A DNA stretch of 64,000 nucleotides, taken from positions 35,480 to 99,479 of the forward strand of contig CAKPIS010000004.1 of the NCBI GenBank assembly GCA_934162425.1, in the 5' to 3' direction. Below, in pieces: positions 35,991 through 44,147 of this stretch. The position numbers and the translations under genes were made by a program. The stretch is from an uncultured Bacilli bacterium. Its GTDB lineage: Bacteria > Bacillota_I > Bacilli_A > RF39 > UBA660. Positions within the stretch are counted from its first letter, which is position 1; every line of letters starts with the position of its first letter. Under the pieces are notes generated by a model that did not search any database, was not told where the DNA came from, and was given only the letters and a program-made list of their open reading frames with translations.

Positions 35991-36610
35991 TTTAAATTTA
36001 CTTCCAACTCATCTTTAAGCTTTGTCATATCTAATGTAATATCTCTATCATTTGTTGAAACTATATTTATATAATAATTATCCATTCTTAACTCATACAC
36101 ATACTGATATACTTTTCCAGCATTTATACCATCAGTTTGTTTAATTATTTCAAAGACTTCATAATTATCTTTCTTTCTATCTTGAATAATATTTTTAGAA
36201 TAAATTTTTACACTATCATCATCTGTCTTTAAATAATTAACTTTCTTTTTAAAAAACTTACTAGAATTTTCTACATTATCAAATGAAATAAACCCTATAG
36301 CATATTCTCCTTCACTACTAGATGCAAATTTAGCTAATACGCATCCATCATTTTTTAAAGACTCCATATCATATACTTCATTTGAATCATTTTCTATTAA
36401 CTTATTATCTAATACAAATTTATTATATACATCTTCTATATTAACATCTACTTTTTTTTCATTTTTAGTCGTAGTAGTAATAGAAGATGTAATCCTCTTA
36501 TTTACCTTACTATTCTTTTTCTTATCCCTAATTTTAAAAAATAAAGCAGATAAACCAATCAAAACTATAAAACTTATAATTAAAATAACTATTCTCCTAT
36601 TTTTATTCAT
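35975..36610 (-). CDS. Membrane-anchored extracellular protein, unknown
   Basis: An N-terminal helix (about residues 7-27) anchors a 180-residue domain outside the cell, after a Ser/Thr linker. The domain pattern (YAIGFISFDN...SSKFFKKKVN) is similar to that of the lipoprotein at 50867, which suggests the same family. No catalytic residues are evident. Possibly a DUF4358-like stress protein. Confidence 0.55.
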   Translation of the reverse strand: MNKNRRIVILIISFIVLIGLSALFFKIRDKKKNSKVNKRITSSITTTTKNEKKVDVNIEDVYNKFVLDNKLIENDSNEVYDMESLKNDGCVLAKFASSSEGEYAIGFISFDNVENSSKFFKKKVNYLKTDDDSVKIYSKNIIQDRKKDNYEVFEIIKQTDGINAGKVYQYVYELRMDNYYINIVSTNDRDITLDMTKLKDELEVNLKIKNN

Positions 36611-36706
36611 AACAAAATCCTTTCTACTACATACTTTGATAATATCATAAAAGATAGCTTTAATTCAACATTATAAATTAATACCTATAACTTTTTACAT
36701 ATTTCT

Positions 36707-36739
36707 TTACACCAAAAAAGACTATACAAATATCTTTTA
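36707..36739. repeat. Direct repeat, left copy (terminator of 36758 gene)
   Basis: A 33-bp block, matching 38290-38322 at 32 of 33 positions. It carries one arm of the hairpin AAGACTATAC/GTATAGTCTT that ends the 36758 gene on the minus strand. Confidence 0.8.
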
Positions 36740-36757
36740 AAGTATAGTCTTTATTTA

Positions 36758-38068
36758 TTATTTAACGTTATAAGTTCTGGTTGCCCACTTATTACCATCT
36801 TTATTAACTATTTTGTATCCTTCTGGTTTCCAATTATTAATTGATATGCTCTCATCACTATTTCCATTTTTATCTAATAATCTTATGTATACCCTATATG
36901 AACTCATATTTTTCTTTTCTAAAGTTATATCTGGTAATGCAAGGTATATTTTTTCAAAAAACATATTATAATCATATGTTTCATTTAAAACTTCACTGTA
37001 TTTTGCAGATCCTTTTTTCTTTCCATAAACTTCTAATTGATACTTTTTAAAGTCTTCAGGAGATGCAACATATAATCTCAACTTATTTTCACGTGCTTTT
37101 GAATTGATTAATTGAACATAAAATTTATCTTTTTTAACATACGTTGAACTATCTTTGTATACAGTTTCAATTACATTTCGCTTAGATGTTCCTAAAGTAT
37201 CAATATTACAAGCACTCTTATTTTTATACACCTTTACTTGATAAGTTAATTTACTATTTTTTTCATTTAGGTTCATCGATTTTATATCAGAAATTTCGTT
37301 ATTTGAATTTGCTTTTATAAGTTTACAACTACTCTTTCTTGATAATTTAGCACCATTTACCTTTGTATCTTTATATAAGAATGTTCTGTAATAATAGTTA
37401 TTTTCTGAAATATTTTTCAAAAAATATGGAGCAGCTCCAAAATAATTATATGACTCACGTGTAACAGTTGGTGTTAAATGATATAAAGGGTCTGGCGTAT
37501 CACCAATACCACCATATGGTATAAATAAAACACCGCTTTTAGTTACATCAATAAAAAATCTATCTTCTGTTATAACGTTAGCATTATTATTTAAATCATT
37601 TTTAGTTTTATATATACTAAATGAATTAACACTAGAATTTTGAAGATTTTTAATTTTAACTACTTCACTGCTTTTTGCCTTTACAAAACCTTCTTTAAAT
37701 GTTTTTCTATATTCTTCTTCATAACTTGTACCTGTCTCTTCAAAATTAATATACTCAAATTTATAATATATTCCATAATTATTGCTATTTGAAATACGAA
37801 TGTTTAGTCCATCTTTTGAATATATGTAATTCCAAGACCTATCTGCACTTTGTTTTACATTTTTATTTTCTATAATTTCATATGATGCGCCTTTACCAGC
37901 ATTTCTTACATTTCCACTTATTTTTTTACTACTAAAACTTGAATTAAGCATATATGCAGTTGATGCTATGGCTACTACTACGGCTAACGTACTTAACACA
38001 TATACAATTCTTCTTTTTTTGATAGTTTCATTACTTGGTCTACCTACACCATTTTTAAATACTCCCAT
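36758..38068 (-). CDS. Secreted/anchored surface protein, unknown family
   Basis: A 436-residue protein. The N-terminus is basic (GVGRPSNETIKKRR), followed by one hydrophobic helix (about residues 21-41) that acts as signal or anchor. The large extracellular part is rich in Ser, Asn and Tyr and looks beta-rich; two or three Cys may form disulfides. No known domain is recognised. Its start is well supported by AGGAGAAGGAG. The promoter contains a G9 tract, and the whole unit is flanked by 33-bp direct repeats, so expression or presence may vary between cells. Confidence 0.65.
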   Translation of the reverse strand: MGVFKNGVGRPSNETIKKRRIVYVLSTLAVVVAIASTAYMLNSSFSSKKISGNVRNAGKGASYEIIENKNVKQSADRSWNYIYSKDGLNIRISNSNNYGIYYKFEYINFEETGTSYEEEYRKTFKEGFVKAKSSEVVKIKNLQNSSVNSFSIYKTKNDLNNNANVITEDRFFIDVTKSGVLFIPYGGIGDTPDPLYHLTPTVTRESYNYFGAAPYFLKNISENNYYYRTFLYKDTKVNGAKLSRKSSCKLIKANSNNEISDIKSMNLNEKNSKLTYQVKVYKNKSACNIDTLGTSKRNVIETVYKDSSTYVKKDKFYVQLINSKARENKLRLYVASPEDFKKYQLEVYGKKKGSAKYSEVLNETYDYNMFFEKIYLALPDITLEKKNMSSYRVYIRLLDKNGNSDESISINNWKPEGYKIVNKDGNKWATRTYNVK

Positions 38069-38102
38069 TTTATACTCCTTCTCCTTTTTTATTTTTTGTA
38101 AA

Positions 38103-38162
38103 TTATCCTTTACATGCTTATAACTTCATGAAGTTTCATGTTGGTATCTCACCTTAGGATAA
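38103..38162 (-). promoter_or_regulatory. Possible structured leader of the surface-protein gene
   Basis: TTATCC and GGATAA close a 60-nt region. It holds GGTGAGATACC, which can form a small hairpin, and AACTTCATGAAGTT, a perfect 14-bp palindrome. The layout looks like a compact folded RNA, 35 bases before the start codon, but matches no riboswitch class I can name. Confidence 0.4.
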
Positions 38163-38225
38163 CTTGCATATTTATAATTCCCACAAGCCAATGTCAACTT
38201 CCTATTGTGGATAATTTACATGTAT

Positions 38226-38253
38226 ATAATAACATTACCCCCCCCCATGTCAA
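38226..38253 (-). promoter_or_regulatory. Promoter with G9 tract between -35 and -10
   Basis: On the minus strand TTGACA (38248-38253) is followed by T, nine G (38238-38246) and TAATGT, then TATTAT (38226-38231) at 16 bp or TATATA at 19 bp. The tract lies wholly inside the spacer, so a gain or loss of one G changes the spacing. A second TTGACA (38192-38197) with a poor -10 at 15 bp lies downstream. Confidence 0.65.
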
Positions 38254-38289
38254 TATTTCGCCTGTGGAAAACTCTTGCTTTACAAAAAA

Positions 38290-38322
38290 ACTTTACGCCA
38301 AAAAAGACTATACAAATATCTT
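38290..38322. repeat. Direct repeat, right copy (fmt terminator)
   Basis: The right copy of the 33-bp block seen at 36707-36739. It overlaps the 3' end of fmt and holds the arm of its hairpin terminator (AAGACTATA/TATAGTCTT plus T6 on the minus strand). Confidence 0.8.
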
Positions 38323-39243
38323 TCCTATATAGTCTTCTTTTTTTATTCCATTTACAAAATCTTTTATATTAACTTTTTTCTTACCAGGCATTTGAAGTTC
38401 TGTTATAAGTATACTCTTATCTTTTGTTACTACTTCCATTCCATTTTTATCAATATTAACTATTGTGCCTGGTTTTTTATCATATTTATTTTCACATATT
38501 TTAGATGACCATAGTTTAACATTGTTGCCATCTAAAGAAGCATATGCTCCTGGCCATGAATTAAGCCCTCTTATTTGATTATATATTTCTTTAGAAGTTT
38601 TATCAAACAAAACGTGTTCCTCTTCCCTTGAAATATTATATGCAAAACTTGCATCCTTATCATTTTGCTTTTCTCTTTTATTAGTACCATTTATTATACT
38701 AACAAGCGTTTCTTTTAAAAGTGGAACTGATACATCCATAAGCTTATTATGAAGTGTTTCTGCTGTATCACAATCATCTATATCAACTTCTACTTTAGAT
38801 ATCATATCTCCAGTATCCATTCCTTTATCCATATACATAATAGTAATTCCTGTTTTATCATAACCATTTATAATTGCTTTATGAATAGGCGCTCCTCCCC
38901 TTAATTTAGGAAGAAGCGATGCATGAACATTTATGCATCCATATTTAGGTTTATTTAAGATAATTTCGGGTACTATTTGACCATATGCACAAGTAACTAT
39001 TATATCAGGGTTTAAATCTAATATTTCTTTGTATTCTAATCTTATTTTTTCTGGTTGTAAAACTTTAATATTATGTTCTAATGCCTTTTTCTTTATAGGT
39101 GAAAACTCTATAGTTTTTTTTCTTCCTACCTCTTTATCTGGCTGAGTTACAACTGCTATAACATTATAATCATTAATTAAATATTCTAGTATAGGGGTGC
39201 AAAACTCTGGAGTTCCCATAAATATAACACTAATATTTTTCAT
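38308..39243 (-). CDS. fmt: Methionyl-tRNA formyltransferase
   Basis: Formylates initiator Met-tRNA. VIFMGTPEF near the start and HASLLPKLRGGAPIHKAI near residue 108 (with the catalytic Asn/His/Asp set) are typical; the C-terminal OB-like domain follows. ATG at 39243 has AAAGGAAG 6 bases upstream. Its terminator is the right copy of the 33-bp direct repeat. Confidence 0.93.
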   Translation of the reverse strand: MKNISVIFMGTPEFCTPILEYLINDYNVIAVVTQPDKEVGRKKTIEFSPIKKKALEHNIKVLQPEKIRLEYKEILDLNPDIIVTCAYGQIVPEIILNKPKYGCINVHASLLPKLRGGAPIHKAIINGYDKTGITIMYMDKGMDTGDMISKVEVDIDDCDTAETLHNKLMDVSVPLLKETLVSIINGTNKREKQNDKDASFAYNISREEEHVLFDKTSKEIYNQIRGLNSWPGAYASLDGNNVKLWSSKICENKYDKKPGTIVNIDKNGMEVVTKDKSILITELQMPGKKKVNIKDFVNGIKKEDYIGKIFV

Positions 39244-39280
39244 AAACATCTTCCTTTCTTAAATCAAGAAAAACTTTTCA

Positions 39281-40324
39281 TTAGAAAAGTTTTATAACAT
39301 CTTTTATAGTAATAAATATCATAAGTGCAAAAAGAAGCATTAAACCGATGTTATTTACGATAGCATCAACTTTTGGATTTATCTGTTTTCCTGTTATTTT
39401 TTCTATTATAATAGTTAATCCTCTATAACCATCAAATGCTGGGAATGGTAAAAGATTAATAAATCCAACATTGATAGATAAATATGCTAATAAATAAAGT
39501 AATCCATAAGCTCCAGTTTTACTTTGCTCTCCTACTATCTTGTATATTCCAACTGGTCCTGATAATGAGCTTATTCCAACTTTTCCAGTAAATAAAGCTT
39601 TTATTGTAATTATCATAGAATCAAATGTAGATACAAATTTACTAGTACTAAACTTTAATGCGTTAAGTACGCCATGATATTTTTTATCACTTATACCAAT
39701 ACCATATGAATATGATACATTTCCATCTTTAGCTTTAATTTTTGCTGGTCTTACTTTAATTGTTTTTTCATTACCATCTTTATCTTCTAAAACAAAGACT
39801 TGACTTTTTTTACTATTAGCAAGAATTAATCTTAATGTAACATCATCCCAACTTCTAGTTCTCTTACCATTTATTTTTATTATTTTATCTCCTATTTCAA
39901 AACCAGCCTTTTGGCATGCCGAATCTTTAGAAAATACTCCAATAACTGGTTTAGTAGAATAAGAACCATATATTAAAGCTATTACAAATAGTACTACAAA
40001 TGCTAAAATAAAGTTATTTATAACACCTGCTAAAACTATTATTAATTTTTTATACCAAGGTTTATTATACAGTTTCTTATCTTTTGGAACTTTTCCATCA
40101 TCATCTACTTCTTCTCCTGCCATAGATACATATCCACCAAGTGGTATTAATCTTACACAATACATAGTTTCATCATTTTTTCTTTTGAAAGAAAATAGTT
40201 TAGGACCAAAACCAAGTGAAAATTCATAACAATAAACTCCTGACTTTTTAGCCCAGAAAAAATGTCCTAACTCATGAATAAAAACTATACAACCTAATAA
40301 TAAAATAAAATATATTAGTGTCAT
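39281..40324 (-). CDS. rseP: RseP/RasP site-2 (M50) metalloprotease
   Basis: An intramembrane zinc protease that cleaves anti-sigma factors and leftover signal peptides. HELGH near residue 18 binds zinc. A PDZ domain lies in the middle (about residues 120-190, with GFEIGDKIIKING). The second zinc motif reads NLLPFPAFDG, where the usual form is NLLPIPALDG; the Asp remains. About four membrane helices. Follows cdsA with a 13-base gap. Confidence 0.9.
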   Translation of the reverse strand: MTLIYFILLLGCIVFIHELGHFFWAKKSGVYCYEFSLGFGPKLFSFKRKNDETMYCVRLIPLGGYVSMAGEEVDDDGKVPKDKKLYNKPWYKKLIIVLAGVINNFILAFVVLFVIALIYGSYSTKPVIGVFSKDSACQKAGFEIGDKIIKINGKRTRSWDDVTLRLILANSKKSQVFVLEDKDGNEKTIKVRPAKIKAKDGNVSYSYGIGISDKKYHGVLNALKFSTSKFVSTFDSMIITIKALFTGKVGISSLSGPVGIYKIVGEQSKTGAYGLLYLLAYLSINVGFINLLPFPAFDGYRGLTIIIEKITGKQINPKVDAIVNNIGLMLLFALMIFITIKDVIKLF

Positions 40325-40337
40325 TTATGTTTCCTCC

Positions 40338-41111
40338 TTAAATTATACCAGATAGTAAAATATATCCAATAACAACAAAAATAATACTATCTAATCTATC
40401 TAATACTCCACCATGACCTGGCATTATATTAGAAAAATCCTTTATATTATGATTTCTTTTTACAGCACTAAAGAATAAATCTCCTAACTGTCCTAGACAT
40501 GATAAGAATAGTGTTACTAATAATAAGCCTATAATACTAACTGAAGGATCTATTACTATATAGTAGAATGTAGCTGCACATAAAGTACCAAATACTCCTC
40601 CTGTTATACTTCCTTCCCATGTTTTATTAGGAGATATTTTAGGAGCCATTTTATGTTTACCAATTAACATACCACCAAACTGTGCATAAGTATCTGTTAA
40701 CATAGTAATTAAAAATAAGTATACAAATAAAGCTATTCCTTCTTGTCTAATTAGTATAAATTCATGGAATACACTTCCTATTAAAGCTGTCATACCAACT
40801 AATTTAAAAGCATCATCTGCATTATATTTTTTATTATCATTACAATATATTACAAGTAAAAGTATAAATAAAAGTCCTATAAAATAATAACTTTGTCTAT
40901 TTTTACTCATAAAAGTTAATAAAAAAGTAACTGCATATATTAATGCATCTACATACCCAGGTCTTTTATCCCCACCAGGTAAATTAAGAAATTCCCTTAC
41001 TGCTAGTAGTGCAAGAACACTTGCTGCTACTTTAAAATACATTCCTCCAAGATATACAAGTGGAATAAAAATTATAAGTGCAACTATTGCACTAATTACT
41101 CTCTTTTTCAT
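40338..41111 (-). CDS. cdsA: Phosphatidate cytidylyltransferase (CDP-DAG synthase)
   Basis: Makes CDP-diacylglycerol, the phospholipid precursor. Seven or so membrane helices and the CdsA signature ISPNKTWEGSITGG near residue 156 and GQLGDLFFSAVKRNHNIKDF near 204, with metal-binding Asp residues. The 257-residue length is usual. It precedes rseP, the common gene order. Confidence 0.93.
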   Translation of the reverse strand: MKKRVISAIVALIIFIPLVYLGGMYFKVAASVLALLAVREFLNLPGGDKRPGYVDALIYAVTFLLTFMSKNRQSYYFIGLLFILLLVIYCNDNKKYNADDAFKLVGMTALIGSVFHEFILIRQEGIALFVYLFLITMLTDTYAQFGGMLIGKHKMAPKISPNKTWEGSITGGVFGTLCAATFYYIVIDPSVSIIGLLLVTLFLSCLGQLGDLFFSAVKRNHNIKDFSNIMPGHGGVLDRLDSIIFVVIGYILLSGII

Positions 41112-41203
41112 ATTTTCACATCCTCACAAAATAATTATAATACATCTTACCAAATTAAACAACAAATATATTTTTTGCTTTACAAAGAAAAAAGCTAAAA
41201 AAT

Positions 41204-41779
41204 CTACTTAGCTATTTTCTTATTTTTATTATAATTATATATACTAAATAATATACTACCAATTGTTCCCGCTATCATATCAGTTATTGTATCTTTTGTT
41301 CCAGTTTCTATATAATGCTGTACATTAGTTTTAAATAAAAAGTCAATTAGGCACTCTAAATATTCCCAAATAGCTGCTATAGAAATAGTAAAACAGATTA
41401 TAAATATATAGTTAAATGTTTTCTTTTTAGATTTAATATCGAAAAATGATAGTATATTTAAAGCTAAAACAGATGTTAATATACCAGATACAAAATGACA
41501 AAGTAAATCATACCACCATATAGAATTATAAAGGTATATTACGCTTCCAAAAAACTGAGCTGCTATAACAAATAAAATATATGTGAATTCTAAATCAACA
41601 GATATATCTACTTTAAATAATTTATTAGCTATTTTAGGAAGCATAAATACTAAAGGAATAGTAAAACATGCCCCTAATCTATCTATTTTTCCAGTATTAA
41701 TATAATATACTCCAAGACAAATTGATATAAGTGAAAATACAAATATCAATATATTATTTAATTTTTTTAATTTTTTCAT
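41204..41779 (-). CDS. DUF2238 (YjdF-like) membrane protein
   Basis: A 191-residue protein with about six membrane helices and the DUF2238 pattern: WYDLLCHFVSG near residue 89, a conserved IWEYLECLIDF near 132, and TKDTITDMIAGTIGS near 157. Overlaps the upstream gene by 26 bases. The biochemical role is unknown. Confidence 0.65.
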   Translation of the reverse strand: MKKLKKLNNILIFVFSLISICLGVYYINTGKIDRLGACFTIPLVFMLPKIANKLFKVDISVDLEFTYILFVIAAQFFGSVIYLYNSIWWYDLLCHFVSGILTSVLALNILSFFDIKSKKKTFNYIFIICFTISIAAIWEYLECLIDFLFKTNVQHYIETGTKDTITDMIAGTIGSILFSIYNYNKNKKIAK

Positions 41780-42149
41780 CTTCTATATCACCTACCAAGT
41801 TAACTCTTAAAGCACCTGCCTGTGCTAAAGAATTAAATTTTTTGTAATAATTTTTTAAGTCTTCAAATAATTCTTTTGGCATTTGACGAACTTTACTATT
41901 TACTAATACCTGCCCATATACTTCTCTATATATGTCATTAAATATTAATTTTTGATATGGATATAACCTCTCTAAATCATCTAGATACATTTCACTTCTA
42001 GCTTCATAAATTATTTTTAGAACATCGTCTAAAAAAGACTTATAATTATCTAAATTTAAAACTATTTTCTGTTCTTTTAAAAACTCTTTAAAGTCTAAAG
42101 TATTACTTTGAAAACTATTTTTAAATATAATTTTTTGTACATCATTCAT
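41754..42149 (-). CDS. Hypothetical helical protein
   Basis: A 131-residue soluble, helical protein. ATG at 42149 overlaps the last codons of galE by 8 bases; an earlier in-frame ATG would lie inside galE and is not used. AAGAG is upstream. No motif or family is recognised. Sits between galE and the DUF2238 gene, with overlaps on both sides, so it is in the galE operon. Confidence 0.6.
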   Translation of the reverse strand: MNDVQKIIFKNSFQSNTLDFKEFLKEQKIVLNLDNYKSFLDDVLKIIYEARSEMYLDDLERLYPYQKLIFNDIYREVYGQVLVNSKVRQMPKELFEDLKNYYKKFNSLAQAGALRVNLVGDIEDEKIKKIK

Positions 42150-43149
42150 TTTTATCACTCTTCTTAACAAAATTATATGCATCAAGACACATTTCATTAA
42201 TATCTTTTTCTGCTCTCCATCCAAGTTTTTCATACGCATAAGATGGATCAGCATAACAAGAGTCTATATCTCCTGGCCTTCTTTTTTTTATTTCATACTT
42301 AACGCGTACATTATTTACCTTCATAAAAGTATTAACTAGGTCTAAAACACTATATCCATTACCTGTACCTAAGTTGTAACAATCACAACCCTTATCATTT
42401 AATATCTTTTCTATAGCTTTAACATGTCCTTTAGCTAAATCAGTAACATGTATATAATCTCTAACTCCTGTTCCATCATGAGTATCATAATCATTACCAA
42501 ATATTCCTAAACAGTCTAACTCCCCTGTTGCAACTTTAATGATATAAGGCATTAAGTTATTAGGAATTCCGTTTGGATTTTCTCCAATAAGTCCTGATTT
42601 ATGAGCTCCTATAGGATTAAAATATCTAAGTATTGCTATAGACCACTCATTATCTGAATTGTATAAATCTTTAAGTATTCCTTCAATAATTAATTTAGTT
42701 GTTCCATATGGATTAGTTGTAGATAGTGGAAAGTCTTCCTTTATTGGTAAAGATTTTGGCTTTCCATATACAGTTGCACTTGATGAAAATGCTATTTTTT
42801 TAACATTAAACTCATTCATAACCTCAAGTAAGCTAAGTGTAGATAAAATATTATTTCTATAATACATAAGTGGCTTTAAAACTGATTCACCAACAGCTTT
42901 ATAACCTGCAAAATGTATTACAGCATCTATCTTATTTTCTTTAAATATCTTTCTTAATATTTCTTTATCACATACATCACCTTCATAAAAAGTTACACTT
43001 TTATTAGTTATTTTTTCAATATAATCTGCAACCTCTCTTTTAGAATTAGATAAGTTATCTATTATAACTACATCATACCCCGAATCTAATAGTTCTACGC
43101 AAGTATGACTTCCTATAAAACCAGTTCCACCAGTTACTAATATTTTCAT
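42142..43149 (-). CDS. galE: UDP-glucose 4-epimerase
   Basis: Interconverts UDP-glucose and UDP-galactose. An NAD-binding GGTGFIGSH lies near residue 7, followed by the catalytic SSSATVYG serine and the YGTTK Tyr-Lys pair near 147. ATG at 43149 lies 6 bases after GGAGG; two codons upstream another ATG is too close. Length 335 is normal. It ends with TGA. Confidence 0.94.
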   Translation of the reverse strand: MKILVTGGTGFIGSHTCVELLDSGYDVVIIDNLSNSKREVADYIEKITNKSVTFYEGDVCDKEILRKIFKENKIDAVIHFAGYKAVGESVLKPLMYYRNNILSTLSLLEVMNEFNVKKIAFSSSATVYGKPKSLPIKEDFPLSTTNPYGTTKLIIEGILKDLYNSDNEWSIAILRYFNPIGAHKSGLIGENPNGIPNNLMPYIIKVATGELDCLGIFGNDYDTHDGTGVRDYIHVTDLAKGHVKAIEKILNDKGCDCYNLGTGNGYSVLDLVNTFMKVNNVRVKYEIKKRRPGDIDSCYADPSYAYEKLGWRAEKDINEMCLDAYNFVKKSDKNE

Positions 43150-43195
43150 AAGCATCCTCCTATTTATATAAGTATTATAACATAAGAAAAAGATT

Positions 43196-43786
43196 CTATA
43201 AAGAACCTTTTAACGGATTTATTTTAGTTGTTCTAGAAAACCAATCTTCTTTAGTCAATATTGTTTTATATAAATCAATTAAATTACCATTACTACTTTT
43301 AATAAAATCTTTTTCTATCTTATAAGGTTTAAATCCTAATTTGCTAAGCGTCCTTTTAGCTTTTGTATTACCATCTAAATACGAACAAATTATATTATCA
43401 TATCCTAAAGAATATAGATAATTAATTATCATTTCTAAAGCTTCTGGCATATAACCTTTTCCCCAGTAATTAGGATGTATATTAAATGATAAATTAATAG
43501 ATTTTTTATCCTCTTCATCTTCTGTTAAAACATTACCAATAGCTTTACCATCTATATATATAATCCAATCAAACATATGAGCCTTTTTTATTTTAGAATA
43601 ATATTTTTTTATTCCTCCCTTAAACCAAGACTCAATTTTATTTTTATCTTGTTTTTCCAATTTAAATACATCATCTACATTTTGTAGTGAACTAAAATCA
43701 TATTCATACACTTTTAAAAAATCTTCTTTTTCTCCCCTTTTTATTACTAATCGTTTTGTCTTTAATTCAATAGTTTCATAATTCAT
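43196..43786 (-). CDS. GNAT acetyltransferase (RimJ/RimL-like)
   Basis: A 196-residue acetyltransferase with LKTKRLVIKRG at the start, a WDWI-like strand (FDWIIYIDGKAIGNV), and the acetyl-CoA loop YWGKGYMPEAL near residue 108. Resembles N-terminal ribosomal-protein acetyltransferases. Upstream of galE but with its own spacer. Substrate unknown. Confidence 0.75.
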   Translation of the reverse strand: MNYETIELKTKRLVIKRGEKEDFLKVYEYDFSSLQNVDDVFKLEKQDKNKIESWFKGGIKKYYSKIKKAHMFDWIIYIDGKAIGNVLTEDEEDKKSINLSFNIHPNYWGKGYMPEALEMIINYLYSLGYDNIICSYLDGNTKAKRTLSKLGFKPYKIEKDFIKSSNGNLIDLYKTILTKEDWFSRTTKINPLKGSL

Positions 43787-43934
43787 AACTGCACCTCATA
43801 ATAATCAAAGGATATTTTCCTTATGTATGGTTATTTATTATATAGTTTAAATTATTATTTATCAATAGAATTTTAAAATGTTTTTCAATATTTTTTCAAA
43901 ATGAATTTTTTATAATTTTTTTTACAAAAAAAGC

Positions 43935-43963
43935 TTGATAAATCGTTAATTTCTTGATATTAT
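43935..43963 (+). promoter_or_regulatory. tRNA-Met promoter
   Basis: TTGATA (43935-43940), a 17-bp spacer and TATTAT (43958-43963), 17 bases before the tRNA. Confidence 0.7.
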
Positions 43964-43980
43964 ATTATTACAAGTTTTAT

Positions 43981-44057
43981 GGCGATGTAGCTCAGTTGGC
44001 TAGAGCGTCCGGTTCATACCCGGAAGGTCGTGGGTTCGACCCCCTCCGTCGCTACCA
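43981..44057 (+). tRNA. tRNA-Met(CAT), elongator
   Basis: A 77-nt cloverleaf with CAT anticodon in loop TTCATAC, D-loop GTTGGCTAG and CCA encoded. It closely resembles Bacillus elongator tRNA-Met, not the initiator or Ile2 form. Confidence 0.93.
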
Positions 44058-44067
44058 ATAAGATTTT

Positions 44068-44096
44068 AACTAGGTAAAAATATCTAGTTTTTTTTA
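44068..44096 (+). terminator. tRNA-Met terminator
   Basis: AACTAG pairs with CTAGTT, followed by T8. Confidence 0.7.
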
Positions 44097-44123
44097 ATGC
44101 ATTTAGCACGACCTTCCTCATTT

Positions 44124-44147
44124 TAAAAGAGCACAAGCGTGCTCTTA
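44124..44147. terminator. Terminator of the 44145 gene
   Basis: AAGAGCAC pairs with GTGCTCTT and is followed by TTTTAAAAT on the minus strand. Confidence 0.7.
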
